DNA of 34,548 nucleotides, taken from an uncultured Acidobacteriota bacterium. GTDB taxonomy: Bacteria; Acidobacteriota; CAIWXX01. Positions 22,960 through 34,548 of the stretch are shown here, piece by piece. Position 1 is the first letter of the stretch; the number at the start of each line of letters is the position of its first letter. Both the position numbers and the translations under genes were made by a program. The notes beneath the pieces are model-generated. The model made no database searches and was not told the DNA's origin. It saw only the letters and a program-made list of their open reading frames with translations. Location of the stretch: the NCBI GenBank assembly GCA_903916735.1, contig CAIWXX010000119.1, forward strand, positions 1-34,548, read 5' to 3'.

Positions 22960-23637
22960 ATGAAGAAAAAAATGATTCGATGCCTGATCTTTGATTTTGA
23001 TGGGGTTATTGTTGACAGCGAGCCTTATTGGGCTGAGGCTGATCGGCGGATCATCAAGGATGAAGGCAAACAACTTCTGCCGGAAGCCAAACGCGCCGTC
23101 ATCGGGCTCCGGCAAGATCTTGCCATGCGCACGCTGCTTGACATGCATGGCATCAATGCCGATCCCCATGTTCTCAACGTAAAACGCATAAGGTTGATGG
23201 AGGAATATTACCGCTATCAGGTTCCGCTCTTTGAGGGAGCCGTTGAAGTTCTCAATCAGCTGTCTGCTGAGGGGTATGCGCTCGCGGTCGCATCGAGTAC
23301 GCCGCTGAATCTCGTTCAAATCTCCCTCGAACGCCATAACCTCCGCTATCTGTTTTCTCATGTTGTCTCCGGCGACGGGGTGGAACATGGGAAGCCGGCC
23401 CCCGATATCTTCCTGCGTGTGCTGGAGCTGATGTCACTTGAGGCGGAATCCGTGCTTGTTATCGAAGATTCCCTCCCGGGAATTATCGGCGCCACCGCTG
23501 CGCGCATCCGCACCGTCTGGGTCAGGAATAAGGATGCTTCCGGGGCAATGGAGCACGCAACGTATGTCATTGATCTTCTCCATGAACTTCCTGCACTCGT
23601 GTCACGGATCGGCTGGAAGACTCATCCGAAAAAATAG
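22960..23637 (+). CDS. HAD-superfamily phosphatase (beta-phosphoglucomutase-like)
   Basis: The 225-residue protein has all HAD motifs: DFDGVIVDSEP with Asp12 and Asp14 (nucleophile and acid/base), ASSTPLNL (motif II), GKPAPDIF (motif III lysine) and IEDSLPGI (motif IV). A helical cap follows motif I, as in the beta-PGM/phosphoglycolate phosphatase subfamily. Substrate cannot be assigned. It lies 151 bases after the dodecin gene. ATG 22960 lacks a good ribosome-binding site. Confidence 0.85.
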   Translation: MKKKMIRCLIFDFDGVIVDSEPYWAEADRRIIKDEGKQLLPEAKRAVIGLRQDLAMRTLLDMHGINADPHVLNVKRIRLMEEYYRYQVPLFEGAVEVLNQLSAEGYALAVASSTPLNLVQISLERHNLRYLFSHVVSGDGVEHGKPAPDIFLRVLELMSLEAESVLVIEDSLPGIIGATAARIRTVWVRNKDASGAMEHATYVIDLLHELPALVSRIGWKTHPKK

Positions 23638-24027
23638 AAGTCCTCGAATTGTGATGTCCGCTGTTTTCCGTTTTGTGCTTTACTCACGATTGCTTTAAGT
23701 GTGAGTCCTCTTCGAATCCTTACCGGGATTTTGAGCTTATGATCCGGATAGCCCCAAGCATCTTGACCTAATCAAATCCGCCTTGTGAACCCCAAATAAG
23801 TTCCCGCACAAGCTTCCATTTCCGATCCGATTTGACATATCTCAGTCAATCGAACAGCTCATGTACAATCAGCTCTACGCGCCAGGATATCCAAGTGAGG
23901 GCAAACCCAGTCTAGAGCTACGCACATCCCTTCAAATATAGCAGTACAAATGTTTCCGTTTGTGACATTCAATAGGGCATGAGCCTGATTGATGCATATA
24001 AAATTATCTAACTGCTCTTTGCTAATT
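23638..24027. other. Non-coding gap without recognisable elements
   Basis: This 390-base region lies between convergent genes. I found no gene, tRNA or clear rho-independent terminator. A weak ACTCAC/GTGAGT inverted repeat with a 13-base loop begins near 23685 but is not followed by a T-run. A TTGACA at about 23836 has no matching -10 box. Confidence 0.4.
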
Positions 24028-27000
24028 TCAATTTTCAAGACCTGAACCCAACCCTATCACATCCTGCACTGCTTTTCTAAGCTCATCGATGGTATAGGGC
24101 TTGGCAACTACTCCGCTGAACCCGTGTTTTTTGTACTTGGCGATAACCGGGTCATCGGCATACCCGCTGGAAACGATGGCCTTTGCCCCGGGGTCTATCT
24201 TGAGCAGTTTCCTGATGGTCACTTCGCCACCCATGCCCCCGGCTATGGTCAGGTCCAGGATGGCTACGCTGAAGGGATGGCCCGATTCCAGGGCTGCTTT
24301 ATACAGTTTAATGGCCTCGGCGCCGTCTTCGGCAAACTCGACATCCTGATAGCCGATGTGCTTGAGTATGCGGCCGGCTACCTTCCTTACCTCCTGCTCG
24401 TCATCCATCACCAGGATCCTGGCCTTGCCGGCATGTTTGATGGTCATTTTCTCAGCCTGCTCTGGGGTAACCGTTTCCATGGAAGCGGGCAGGTAGAGGC
24501 AAAAGGTCGAGCCGGAGCCCAGCTCAGATTCAACGCTGATATGGCCGTCGTGATTGCGCGCAATAGAGAAGGAGGTGGCCAGCCCCAGCCCGCTGCCCTG
24601 CTGTTTGGTGCTGAAAAAGGGATCGAATATCTTACCCAGGTGATCACCGGGTATCCCGGTACCGTGATCCGCCACCGCGACCCTGATGTAATCCCCTGCT
24701 TTGATAGGCAGTCCCCTGCCTAAGCTCTGCGTTTCGCTGAGGGCTATATTTTCGGCGAGGAGTTCTATGCTTCCGCCTGTGGGCATGGACTGCTGGGCGT
24801 TGATGACCAGGTTATGTATGACCTGGCTTACCTGGCCCGCGTCTATCTTGGCATGCCACAGGTCAGCGGGTATGGAGAATTGACATATTACATTGGAGCC
24901 GCGCAGGGCAAAGCCGGCGGTATCCTTGAGCAGTCCCGCTAAAGAAGTTAATTTCGTTACCGGCGCCCCGCCTTTGGAGAAGGTCAGCAGTTGCACGGTC
25001 AGGTCCTTGGCCCGCAGCGATGCCTTTTCCGCCTGCTCCAGGCTGTTAAAAAGTTCACTGCCGGGCGCCGCCTCCGTCCTGGCCAGGCTGATATTGCCCA
25101 GGATGGCGGTCAGGATGTTATTGAAATCGTGGGCGATGCCGCCGGCCAGCATGCCGATGGCTTCCAGCTTTTCCACCCGCTGCTGCTCCTCCTCCAGTCG
25201 CTTGCGGTCGGTGATGTCGGTCAGGAAATTCATGGTTGCATGCCTGTCCTCCCAGGGAATAAGCGTTGCGCTAACCTCCGCCCACTTGATATCCCCCGGC
25301 TTGCTGATAAGGCGAAAAGTATATTTGTTTGGAATGTCCATGCCCTTTAAACGCTGACTATAGCGATCGGCCACCATCTGGCGGTCAGCGGGATGAATAA
25401 ATTCGATAAAATGCCTGGTGGTGAGCTCTTCCCGCGAATAGCCAGTAAGTGCTTCAATCCTGCCGTTGGCGAATTTGAGCATACCATCCACTAAAATGAC
25501 AATGGTCTCCTGGGCGCTCTCCACAACCATCCGGTACTTTTCCTCGCTCTCCCGCTGCGCCTTCTCCGCCCCCTTGCGCTTGGTGATATCGGTGAAAGTG
25601 CCGACTACGCCCTCGAGCTTGCCCACCTCATCGAGGAGCGGAGCGGCATTGACACTGATCCAGGAGACCGAGCCGTCCGGCTGCACGGCGCCCATCACGA
25701 CGTCCTTCACTGCACGCTTCTCCTTCATGGCGCGGGGACCGGCCATCTCTTCCGCCGGCATCGGTGTGCCGTCGGGGCGCAGCATCTCCCACTTCGGGCT
25801 ATCGTAGGTGCGCCCTTCGATCTGCGAATGTGCAAGCCCCAGGATACTCTCTGCCGCAGAGTTGGCGCTGATGATTTGCCCATCCGTGGCGATCAGGACG
25901 ACACCCTCGGACATTGTCTCGAACAGGCTGCGCAAACGCGCCTCTCTCTCCCGCAGCGCTTCTTCTGCCTGCTTGTGATTGGTGATGTCCTTGATCACCC
26001 CGTCGTACGATACGAGCCTATTCTCAGAATCAAACTGCAGGATGGGCGTATCTCTTATCCAGCGGATCTGCCCGTCTTTTAGCACAATCCGGTGTTCGAT
26101 GGGTGGGATGTTCTCTCCCGCCAGGATTCTCTGAACGCGCTCGAGGACCTGGCCGCGCTCCTCCGCCACTACCATGCTTATCCAGAGATTGGGATCGTCC
26201 GCAAACTCCTCTTTCGTGTATCCCGTCACTGCCTTGCACGCCTGGCCGTGCGTTGTCTCCACGGCCTGCCCATCCTGTAATCGCACCGTATAGAGATAGT
26301 CGGTCAACCCCTCGGTAATCCGCTGGTAGCGTGCCTCGCTCTCCTTCAGCGCCTCCTCCGCTTTCTTGCGCTCGGTGATGTCCTTCAGTACAGAGAGAAA
26401 ACACTGCTGCCCGCCAATTCTGATTGTCTCTACTGAAAGCAATCCTAAACGCGCCTCGCCTGACTTCATACAGAATTCGTATTCTGAGTTATGGATTTTC
26501 CCCTGGTCACGCATCATTTCTAACATCCTGACGCGAGAACCTGGTTTTGCCCAAATAGTCATCTCAATTGAGCTGAGGCCAATGACCTCCTCTCGAGAAT
26601 ATCCGGTGAAACGCAGAAAACTGTCGTTAACATCTATATATCGCCCATCCGCCAATGTGCTAATGGCCATTGGGATAGGAGCTGATTTGAAGGCTTTAGA
26701 GAACTTCTCCTCGCTCTCCTTCAGCGCCTCCTCCGCTTTCTTGCGCTCGGTGATATCTTGTAACGAGCCGACCAGACGGACAGGCCGCCCGCCCAGTGCC
26801 ATTTCGGCGACTCCACGCGCTATACATACCCGTGTCTCGCCGTCTTTCCGAATGGCCCGGAGTTCAAGCGTGTAAGGGGTTCCATCGGCGACAGCGACTT
26901 CGACGGCCTGCCGCAGGCACGCCATGTCGTCGGGGTGATAGAAGGCTTGTTGCTCGGCGAAACTCGGCGCTCCTTCCTGCGGGTCCCGCTGGAAGATTCG

Positions 27001-27192
27001 GAACAACTCGTTGGACCAGGTCACCGTGTCCGTTGCGATATCCCATTCCCAGCTTCCGACATGGGCAATACCCTCGGTCCGCGCAAGCATTATCTGTTCA
27101 CGCAGTAGCATTTCCTCCGCCTGCTTGCTCCCGCTGATGCCCGCCACTGACCCAACAATTCCCTTATTAGCCGGCTGCTTCTTCTTGACCAT
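24028..27192 (-). CDS. Soluble five-PAS hybrid histidine kinase with receiver domain
   Basis: The 1054-residue protein has no transmembrane helix. Five PAS/PAC units lie at about 35-150, 160-275, 285-405, 415-540 and 550-665, most ending in DITERKKAEEALKESE-type linkers. Next come HisKA with GGIAHDFNNILTAI (phospho-acceptor His in H-D-F-N-N), HATPase_c (NLVINAQQSM, HGTGIPGDHLGKIF, FFSTKQQGSGLGL), and a C-terminal receiver with DDEQ, ILDLTIAGG (phosphorylated Asp), SSGYA and KPY. It lacks any HTH, so its output must go to a partner, perhaps via phosphotransfer. GGAG lies eight bases before ATG 27192. It is divergent from the TonB receptor gene. The signals sensed are unknown. Confidence 0.9.
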   Translation of the reverse strand: MVKKKQPANKGIVGSVAGISGSKQAEEMLLREQIMLARTEGIAHVGSWEWDIATDTVTWSNELFRIFQRDPQEGAPSFAEQQAFYHPDDMACLRQAVEVAVADGTPYTLELRAIRKDGETRVCIARGVAEMALGGRPVRLVGSLQDITERKKAEEALKESEEKFSKAFKSAPIPMAISTLADGRYIDVNDSFLRFTGYSREEVIGLSSIEMTIWAKPGSRVRMLEMMRDQGKIHNSEYEFCMKSGEARLGLLSVETIRIGGQQCFLSVLKDITERKKAEEALKESEARYQRITEGLTDYLYTVRLQDGQAVETTHGQACKAVTGYTKEEFADDPNLWISMVVAEERGQVLERVQRILAGENIPPIEHRIVLKDGQIRWIRDTPILQFDSENRLVSYDGVIKDITNHKQAEEALREREARLRSLFETMSEGVVLIATDGQIISANSAAESILGLAHSQIEGRTYDSPKWEMLRPDGTPMPAEEMAGPRAMKEKRAVKDVVMGAVQPDGSVSWISVNAAPLLDEVGKLEGVVGTFTDITKRKGAEKAQRESEEKYRMVVESAQETIVILVDGMLKFANGRIEALTGYSREELTTRHFIEFIHPADRQMVADRYSQRLKGMDIPNKYTFRLISKPGDIKWAEVSATLIPWEDRHATMNFLTDITDRKRLEEEQQRVEKLEAIGMLAGGIAHDFNNILTAILGNISLARTEAAPGSELFNSLEQAEKASLRAKDLTVQLLTFSKGGAPVTKLTSLAGLLKDTAGFALRGSNVICQFSIPADLWHAKIDAGQVSQVIHNLVINAQQSMPTGGSIELLAENIALSETQSLGRGLPIKAGDYIRVAVADHGTGIPGDHLGKIFDPFFSTKQQGSGLGLATSFSIARNHDGHISVESELGSGSTFCLYLPASMETVTPEQAEKMTIKHAGKARILVMDDEQEVRKVAGRILKHIGYQDVEFAEDGAEAIKLYKAALESGHPFSVAILDLTIAGGMGGEVTIRKLLKIDPGAKAIVSSGYADDPVIAKYKKHGFSGVVAKPYTIDELRKAVQDVIGLGSGLEN

Positions 27193-27391
27193 ATAAGATT
27201 CTCCATCTGTTAAGCATATCCTTTGCCTCCAGTAGCCTGACAGAAATAACCGGTAACACCCCTATCCGCGAATAAGCATACACCTATTGCGACAAAATCA
27301 AAATGGTTTCGGAGCCTCTGCGGCACGGCTCGCGAGGATGCCGAGCCGTCATGCCGGGTCTATCGAGACTATCTGATGGCTTGCCCGTGAG

Positions 27392-27419
27392 AGCCGGGGG
27401 AGGGCAACCTCCTCCGGTT
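27392..27419 (+). other. Strong hairpin with GCAA tetraloop, resembling a group II intron domain V
   Basis: Twelve base pairs (AGCCGG/CCGGTT, GGGAGG/CCTCCT, with G-T wobbles) close a GNRA loop GCAA. The flanking GTGAGAGCC and CGGTT signatures resemble group II intron domain V, including the AGC triad. The usual two-base bulge is missing and no intron-encoded reverse transcriptase is near, so at most it is a relic. It is not followed by a T-run, so it is not a normal terminator. The rest of 27193-27391 shows nothing else clear. Confidence 0.3.
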
Positions 27420-27441
27420 ACTCGACGAGCCCGGTATATAC

Positions 27442-27469
27442 TTGACATTTTCTTTTTGTAAAGTATATT
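27442..27469 (+). promoter_or_regulatory. Promoter for the TonB-receptor gene
   Basis: TTGACA at 27442-27447 (perfect -35) and TATATT at 27464-27469 are 16 bases apart. The start site would be near 27476, leaving a leader of about 100 bases. It is one of the best promoters in the window. Confidence 0.65.
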
Positions 27470-27577
27470 AATACTCTTTGCGTGTACGTTACCTCAAAAG
27501 CTTTAGTAACTTTCTAGGAATGTTAGCCAAGGGCAGTATTTATCAAGACATAAAGAAAAGAATGGAAGGAGTCTCAA

Positions 27578-30316
27578 ATGTTGGAAAAAATGAAGCATTT
27601 GCTGGTCCACGTTTTTTCCCTTGTTCTGATGACCGGGCTGGCCTATTCCCAGAGTTCGATAACGTGCGCCATCGGGGGAAAGGTAACGGACAATGAGGGA
27701 ACCCCTCTTTCCGGGGTCTCGGTCACGCTCTCTTCTCCCGACCTGATCGGCGGCACTCAGAACAAGGTTACCAATGACGAAGGGAAGTATAGGTTTGCTG
27801 CCATCCCCCGGGGAACATACGTTGTCGAGGCTGTTTTGCCCGGGTTTGTCAAAACCAAAAAAGACAATATCAAGGTTTTTGTAGGAGAGACGATCACCGT
27901 CGACCTGTCCATAGAAATAGGCCGCCTGGAAGAAGAAATCACGGTCACGGCCGGGGCTCCGGTCATCGACATCAAGGACAGCCAGATGAATGCCACTAAC
28001 CTGGATAAACAGATGCTCCAGACCGTTGGCTCAGAAATGCGCTGGAAAAGTTCAACCAACTTGATCAACCTGGCGCCCGGAGTCAAGGACGGCAGCGCCA
28101 TGGGCGCTCCCTCGGCCGTCAGCAACCAGTGGCAGATCGACGGCCAGAGTCTTATCACTTATGTCGGCTCGGGTTCCGATTGGCAGTTCCCCGATATGGA
28201 CATCCTTGAAGAGGCCAAGATTTCAGGCTCGGGCGCCAATGCGGAATACGGGAATTTCACCGGTGCGGTGCTGAACCTGATCACCAAGAGCGGCGGGAAT
28301 ACCTTAGAAGGACTGATCTCGGCATCTTATTCCTCGTTCAACTGGAACCAGAAGAATTTTAATCCGAATGATCCCATGTTCTCTCTGTTTGGAACCCCTC
28401 CCCGCAACCAGTTCTCTGATTTCCATGCCGGCCTCGGCGGCCCCATCCTCAAGGATAAGCTCTGGTTCTATGTCGCCGGCGGATGGATGGAGCAACAAAC
28501 TGAAATCGAGAGCTCTGAAGCCGGTGCTGTTTTGGGCAAGGGGACGCAGAAAATTCCCAGGGGCTTTGGCAAGCTCAGCTACCAGATGAACATGGACACC
28601 AGGCTCTCCGCCTTCGTCGAATACGAATACTGGCAGCTCTTGAACAAGGGTCTGAGCGTCAACCGTCCGCCCGACGCAACATATGATGAGGAGGGCCCTG
28701 GTGTGCCCGTGGCCTGCAATCTCCTCCACACTTTCAGCGAAAACACTTTTACCGAAATCAAATTGGGCTACTACGATGAATTTTTCGAGCAGAAGCCCAA
28801 ACAAGGGAAGGATGTCCCCGAACACTATGACTATCAAACCGGGCTGGTCAGCGGGAACTATTCCACCTTTCAGAAAACCAATACCAATCAACTTACGGCT
28901 TCGGCGACACTGACCCACTATGCGGATGATTTCATCAAGGGTGCCCATGATTTCAAGGTCGGCGTCGAGTTCATGAAGGGGATCGACAACATGAAGCAGG
29001 GGTACACAGGCGGCTTCAAGTACACAGATAACTACCCCTACAGTTTCGTTTACCAGGATTATAGGCCAGTGACCCTGGCCTATTCCTATGGTTTTGATCT
29101 CAAGTCCAACGGATGGAAAGTCTCGGCGTTTGCCCAGGATTCCTGGAAAATAGGCAACCGGCTGAACATTAACCCCGGGGTCAGATGGAGCATGCAGAGG
29201 GGCTATCTCCCGAACTTGCAAAAGGAGGCCTTCTGGAAGCCTAAGAACTTCATCGAGCCGCGGATCGGGTTGACTTTCGATGTTTTCGGCGACCATAAAA
29301 CGGCGCTCAAGGCCCATTACGGCCGGTTCCATGAATCCTTCAAGACCTGGTACTTCAACGGCGTCGACCCCGGCTACCAGGATTGGATCGGGTATGAGGT
29401 CTTGCCGAACGGGACCAAGGTCGAACTCTGGAGAGTTCCTTACTCCAAATCGGCTGCCATGGATCCCAACATCGGCATCCCGTATTCGGATCAGTTCACA
29501 GTCGGGCTGGAAAGAATGATCATGAAAGACGTTTCCCTAGGACTGACTTACATCTATCGCGAATACAAGGATTTCACCGGCCGGGTGAACACGACGGCGA
29601 TATGGGAACCATTCTCCTACACATATCTGGACGAAAATGGAAATCCGCAGACGATCCAAGTCTTCCGCCAAACATCTCCAGCGGAGGATGACCAATTCAT
29701 GATCACCAATCCCAGGGCCGGCATGTTTCCCTCTCTTCTGCTTACTCCCAAGAACAAATATACCGGCATTTCCATCTCGCTGAACAAGACATTCTCTGCC
29801 GGCATGATGTTCCACGTCGACTATACTTACAGCCAGTCCAAGGGGAACATGTTCAACACCGGCACAGCATCCTGGGGTGGGAACTACTTCGAAAACCCCA
29901 ACCGGCAGATCAATGCATATGGCAATCTCTCATATGATGCACCTCACGCACTGAACGTCTACGGGACTGTTGATCTCCCCAAGGATTTTGTTTTCTCTCC
30001 CAGGTTCACGTACCAGAGTGGTGCGAACTGGACGCCCTATGTCCAGGTGAGCGAGGTTGCTGGCTCTCCCTGGGTTTACATTGAACCCCAGGGATCCAGG
30101 AGACTGCCGGCCCAGATCGCACTCGATCTCAGGTTGGAAAAGCTGTTTACGTTCTCCACGCAGTACAATATGGGCCTCATCCTGGACGCCTTCAATATTC
30201 TTAACCGTGGCGCGGTGGATGGGCTCAACACACGGGTTAACGGCGCCGACTATGGAAAGGCCAATTCGGTCTGCGATCCCAGGTATTTCCGGGTCGGGAT
30301 GAGGTTTAATTTCTGA
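27578..30316 (+). CDS. TonB-dependent outer-membrane receptor with carboxypeptidase-regulatory domain
   Basis: The 912-residue protein has a signal peptide (about 1-25, LVLMTGLAYSQ). A CarboxypepD_reg-like beta-sandwich follows at about 30-115 (IGGKVTDNEGTPLSGVSVTL, VTNDEGKYRFAAIPRGTYVV). Then come a plug domain at about 115-240 (ITVTAGAPVIDIKDSQ, AEYGNFTGAVLNLITKSGGN) and a long beta-barrel to the C-terminal FRVGMRFNF, with the terminal Phe typical of outer-membrane proteins. It resembles the Oar-type receptors abundant in Acidobacteriota. AAGGAG lies upstream of ATG 27578. It would import a ligand using TonB energy; the downstream hydrolases suggest a glycan or a similar oligomer. Confidence 0.9.
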   Translation: MLEKMKHLLVHVFSLVLMTGLAYSQSSITCAIGGKVTDNEGTPLSGVSVTLSSPDLIGGTQNKVTNDEGKYRFAAIPRGTYVVEAVLPGFVKTKKDNIKVFVGETITVDLSIEIGRLEEEITVTAGAPVIDIKDSQMNATNLDKQMLQTVGSEMRWKSSTNLINLAPGVKDGSAMGAPSAVSNQWQIDGQSLITYVGSGSDWQFPDMDILEEAKISGSGANAEYGNFTGAVLNLITKSGGNTLEGLISASYSSFNWNQKNFNPNDPMFSLFGTPPRNQFSDFHAGLGGPILKDKLWFYVAGGWMEQQTEIESSEAGAVLGKGTQKIPRGFGKLSYQMNMDTRLSAFVEYEYWQLLNKGLSVNRPPDATYDEEGPGVPVACNLLHTFSENTFTEIKLGYYDEFFEQKPKQGKDVPEHYDYQTGLVSGNYSTFQKTNTNQLTASATLTHYADDFIKGAHDFKVGVEFMKGIDNMKQGYTGGFKYTDNYPYSFVYQDYRPVTLAYSYGFDLKSNGWKVSAFAQDSWKIGNRLNINPGVRWSMQRGYLPNLQKEAFWKPKNFIEPRIGLTFDVFGDHKTALKAHYGRFHESFKTWYFNGVDPGYQDWIGYEVLPNGTKVELWRVPYSKSAAMDPNIGIPYSDQFTVGLERMIMKDVSLGLTYIYREYKDFTGRVNTTAIWEPFSYTYLDENGNPQTIQVFRQTSPAEDDQFMITNPRAGMFPSLLLTPKNKYTGISISLNKTFSAGMMFHVDYTYSQSKGNMFNTGTASWGGNYFENPNRQINAYGNLSYDAPHALNVYGTVDLPKDFVFSPRFTYQSGANWTPYVQVSEVAGSPWVYIEPQGSRRLPAQIALDLRLEKLFTFSTQYNMGLILDAFNILNRGAVDGLNTRVNGADYGKANSVCDPRYFRVGMRFNF

Positions 30317-30473
30317 TTACCGATGCAGTTCACTGACGGAGCTTTTGTCGTCTTTCCACGGCCAAGCAGGCTGGGCTGTCGTACCCGGACACCGGCCTTT
30401 TTCAGCGCACATCAGTTCAAGCGCCCAACGTGGAAAGGAAAATGGGGTCTTTTTCTTGAGCGGTTTTATCAAA

Positions 30474-31724
30474 ATGAAAAAAAACAATATTCAGTCAGCA
30501 TTATGCATTTTCTCATTGGGTTTTCTGTTTTCCTGCCATGCCGATCATGAAAAAAAGGATGTTCATCCCACGGAAGGAGCCGTACGTATTGACTCGTTCC
30601 TCAATGCGGCAGTTCACAACAAGGAGATACCCGGGGCGGTGGCCTATATCGTTCATGACGGCAAAGCAGTCTACCACAAGGCATTTGGTTGGAGGAATCT
30701 TGAAACACATACGGCCTTGAGGGAGAATGATATTTTTAGAATGGCTTCAATGATGAAGGGGTTGACGGCAGTTGCCATATTGCAACTTTCGGAAAGGGGT
30801 CTGCTGTTTCTTGATGACGACGTCGGCATGTACATCCCCGAGTTCAAAAATCCACGGGTTTTGATCAAGATATTGCCAGACTTGACCTGCATTTCACGCC
30901 CGGCAAAAAGTGGGATATCCATCCGGCAGCTTTTGACTCATACGTCCGGCATAGGATACGGTTTTCAGGATGATCACTACAATGCCCTGATCTTGAAGAA
31001 CAATGTGAGTGAAGGGTTTGAAGATGACGACAGGACTTCGCTGGAAAACATTCAACGATTGGCCAGGATACCTCTGCTCTGCGATCCGGGAGAGCGCAAT
31101 ATTTACAGCATGAGCTATGATGTCCTCGGAGTTGTTGTTGAGAAGGTCACGGGGTTGCGATTTGACCGATATATCACCCGGTACATTTTTGACCCGCTCG
31201 GCATGAAAGACAGTTGTTTCGTCGTTCCAAAAAATGAACGGCACAGGTTGGTGAGCGTTTATCAGCCCACAAGCGATGGCAAGGGACTGGAGCCCGCGAC
31301 CTATCCCGACACGATATACCCGACGATCGATTCGCGGCAGTACTTTTCGGGGGGGGCCGATTTGTGCTCCACTGCAGAGGATTATGCAAAATTCGTTCAA
31401 ATGATCCTCAACAAGGGTTCATTCCACAATGTCCGGATCATTGGCAAGCGATACGTCGAAATGATGCTATCTAAACAGACCCGATTCGATGATGGTGATT
31501 CCGATCAAGGATTTGCAGCATGGGTTACCAACGCGGCAGGTGCAGCCAAAGGGCCCATGTCGGAGGGTTCGTTTGGATTTGGCGGGTTTTTTGACACCTA
31601 TTCATGGGCTGATCCCAAGGGCAACTTCGTTGCCGTGCTGCTCATGCAAATATATCCCAACAACCCGCATCACATTCATGAAAAATTCCAGAATATCGTA
31701 TACGGGGTTATCGATGAATGGTGA
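30474..31724 (+). CDS. Lipoprotein serine hydrolase, beta-lactamase/class C fold
   Basis: The 416-residue protein starts MKKNNIQSAL with a lipobox LFSC (Cys21). The active-site motif SMMK (Ser92, Lys95) and the YSMS tyrosine motif are present; the third motif, usually HxG, reads FGFGG, so the histidine is missing. Other family markers are LLTHTSGIGYG, DPGERNIYSMSYDVLGVVVE and a SFGFGGFFDTYSWADP end. Related enzymes include esterases, D-peptidases and true beta-lactamases. It lies 157 bases after the receptor gene and 87 before the glycoside hydrolase gene, in the same direction. The ribosome-binding site is weak. Confidence 0.85.
   Translation: MKKNNIQSALCIFSLGFLFSCHADHEKKDVHPTEGAVRIDSFLNAAVHNKEIPGAVAYIVHDGKAVYHKAFGWRNLETHTALRENDIFRMASMMKGLTAVAILQLSERGLLFLDDDVGMYIPEFKNPRVLIKILPDLTCISRPAKSGISIRQLLTHTSGIGYGFQDDHYNALILKNNVSEGFEDDDRTSLENIQRLARIPLLCDPGERNIYSMSYDVLGVVVEKVTGLRFDRYITRYIFDPLGMKDSCFVVPKNERHRLVSVYQPTSDGKGLEPATYPDTIYPTIDSRQYFSGGADLCSTAEDYAKFVQMILNKGSFHNVRIIGKRYVEMMLSKQTRFDDGDSDQGFAAWVTNAAGAAKGPMSEGSFGFGGFFDTYSWADPKGNFVAVLLMQIYPNNPHHIHEKFQNIVYGVIDEW

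Positions 31725-34548
<2,824 letters not shown>

Noticed and set aside
23690-23760. Possible tRNA, because of a TTCGAATCC stretch
   Set aside because: No matching acceptor or anticodon stems can be drawn around it.
27380-27440. c-di-GMP riboswitch before the TonB gene
   Set aside because: A GNRA hairpin is present but the conserved core and second stem of that riboswitch class are absent, and it lies upstream of the promoter.
28304-29332. 342-codon minus-strand ORF inside the TonB receptor gene
   Set aside because: The receptor frame shows plug and barrel motifs through this stretch; the antisense frame has none.

Overview
The window looks like a chromosomal segment of a Gram-negative bacterium with large secreted multidomain proteins, lipoproteins, a TonB-dependent receptor with an N-terminal carboxypeptidase-regulatory domain, an ECF sigma/anti-sigma pair next to a secreted TPR-CHAT protein, and an Ech-type [NiFe]-hydrogenase. 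This combination is typical of Acidobacteriota-like lineages (Aminicenantes-type anaerobes would fit), but no rRNA or ribosomal marker is present, so the placement is inference. No tRNA, rRNA or CRISPR array was found.

Layout. (1) 1-12.4 kb is almost entirely on the minus strand. It mixes intact genes for exported proteins with gene wreckage. Intact: a secreted beta-propeller, an M23-type lipoprotein and a small Ig-like exported protein (one operon, 798-3551); a secreted RCC1-repeat protein (3775-5478); a secreted calcineurin-like phosphoesterase (7601-8755); a SnoaL-like exported protein (9652-10146); and a SUMF1-fold/PKD/Ig/IPT protein (10562-12313). Broken: a transposase tail at the left edge, a signal-peptide fusion remnant (190-306), an FHA-domain fragment, a RAYT transposase with several frameshifts, a Tat-exported flavoprotein fragment and a DGGY-repeat remnant. 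Two non-coding blocks (about 495-650 and 5660-5810) are diverged duplicates that carry a striking tandem palindromic operator. (2) 12.4-12.9 kb holds a large imperfect hairpin flanked by direct repeats. (3) 12.9-18.0 kb: an ECF sigma factor and its zinc-binding membrane anti-sigma factor, transcribed divergently from an exported PDZ-TPR-CHAT protein with an intact His/Cys dyad. (4) 18.2-21.4 kb: a hydrogenase operon with small subunit, NuoC-like subunit, large subunit, 2x[4Fe-4S] ferredoxin and maturation protease. No membrane (EchA/EchB-like) subunits lie next to it. (5) 21.7-23.6 kb on the plus strand: a two-helix protein with an RCK domain but no potassium filter, a dodecin and a HAD phosphatase. 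(6) 24.0-27.2 kb: a soluble five-PAS hybrid histidine kinase on the minus strand. (7) 27.4-34.5 kb on the plus strand: a well-formed promoter, a TonB-dependent receptor, a lipoprotein serine hydrolase of the beta-lactamase fold, and a family 2 glycoside hydrolase (LacZ-like) that runs off the right edge. These three read as an outer-membrane uptake and degradation locus.

The most notable signals are the duplicated tandem operator with its conserved leader, the near-identical Ig-IPT/TIG cassette on two otherwise unrelated secreted proteins, the ECF/anti-sigma/secreted PDZ-TPR-CHAT module, and the Ech-type hydrogenase with no adjacent membrane arm.
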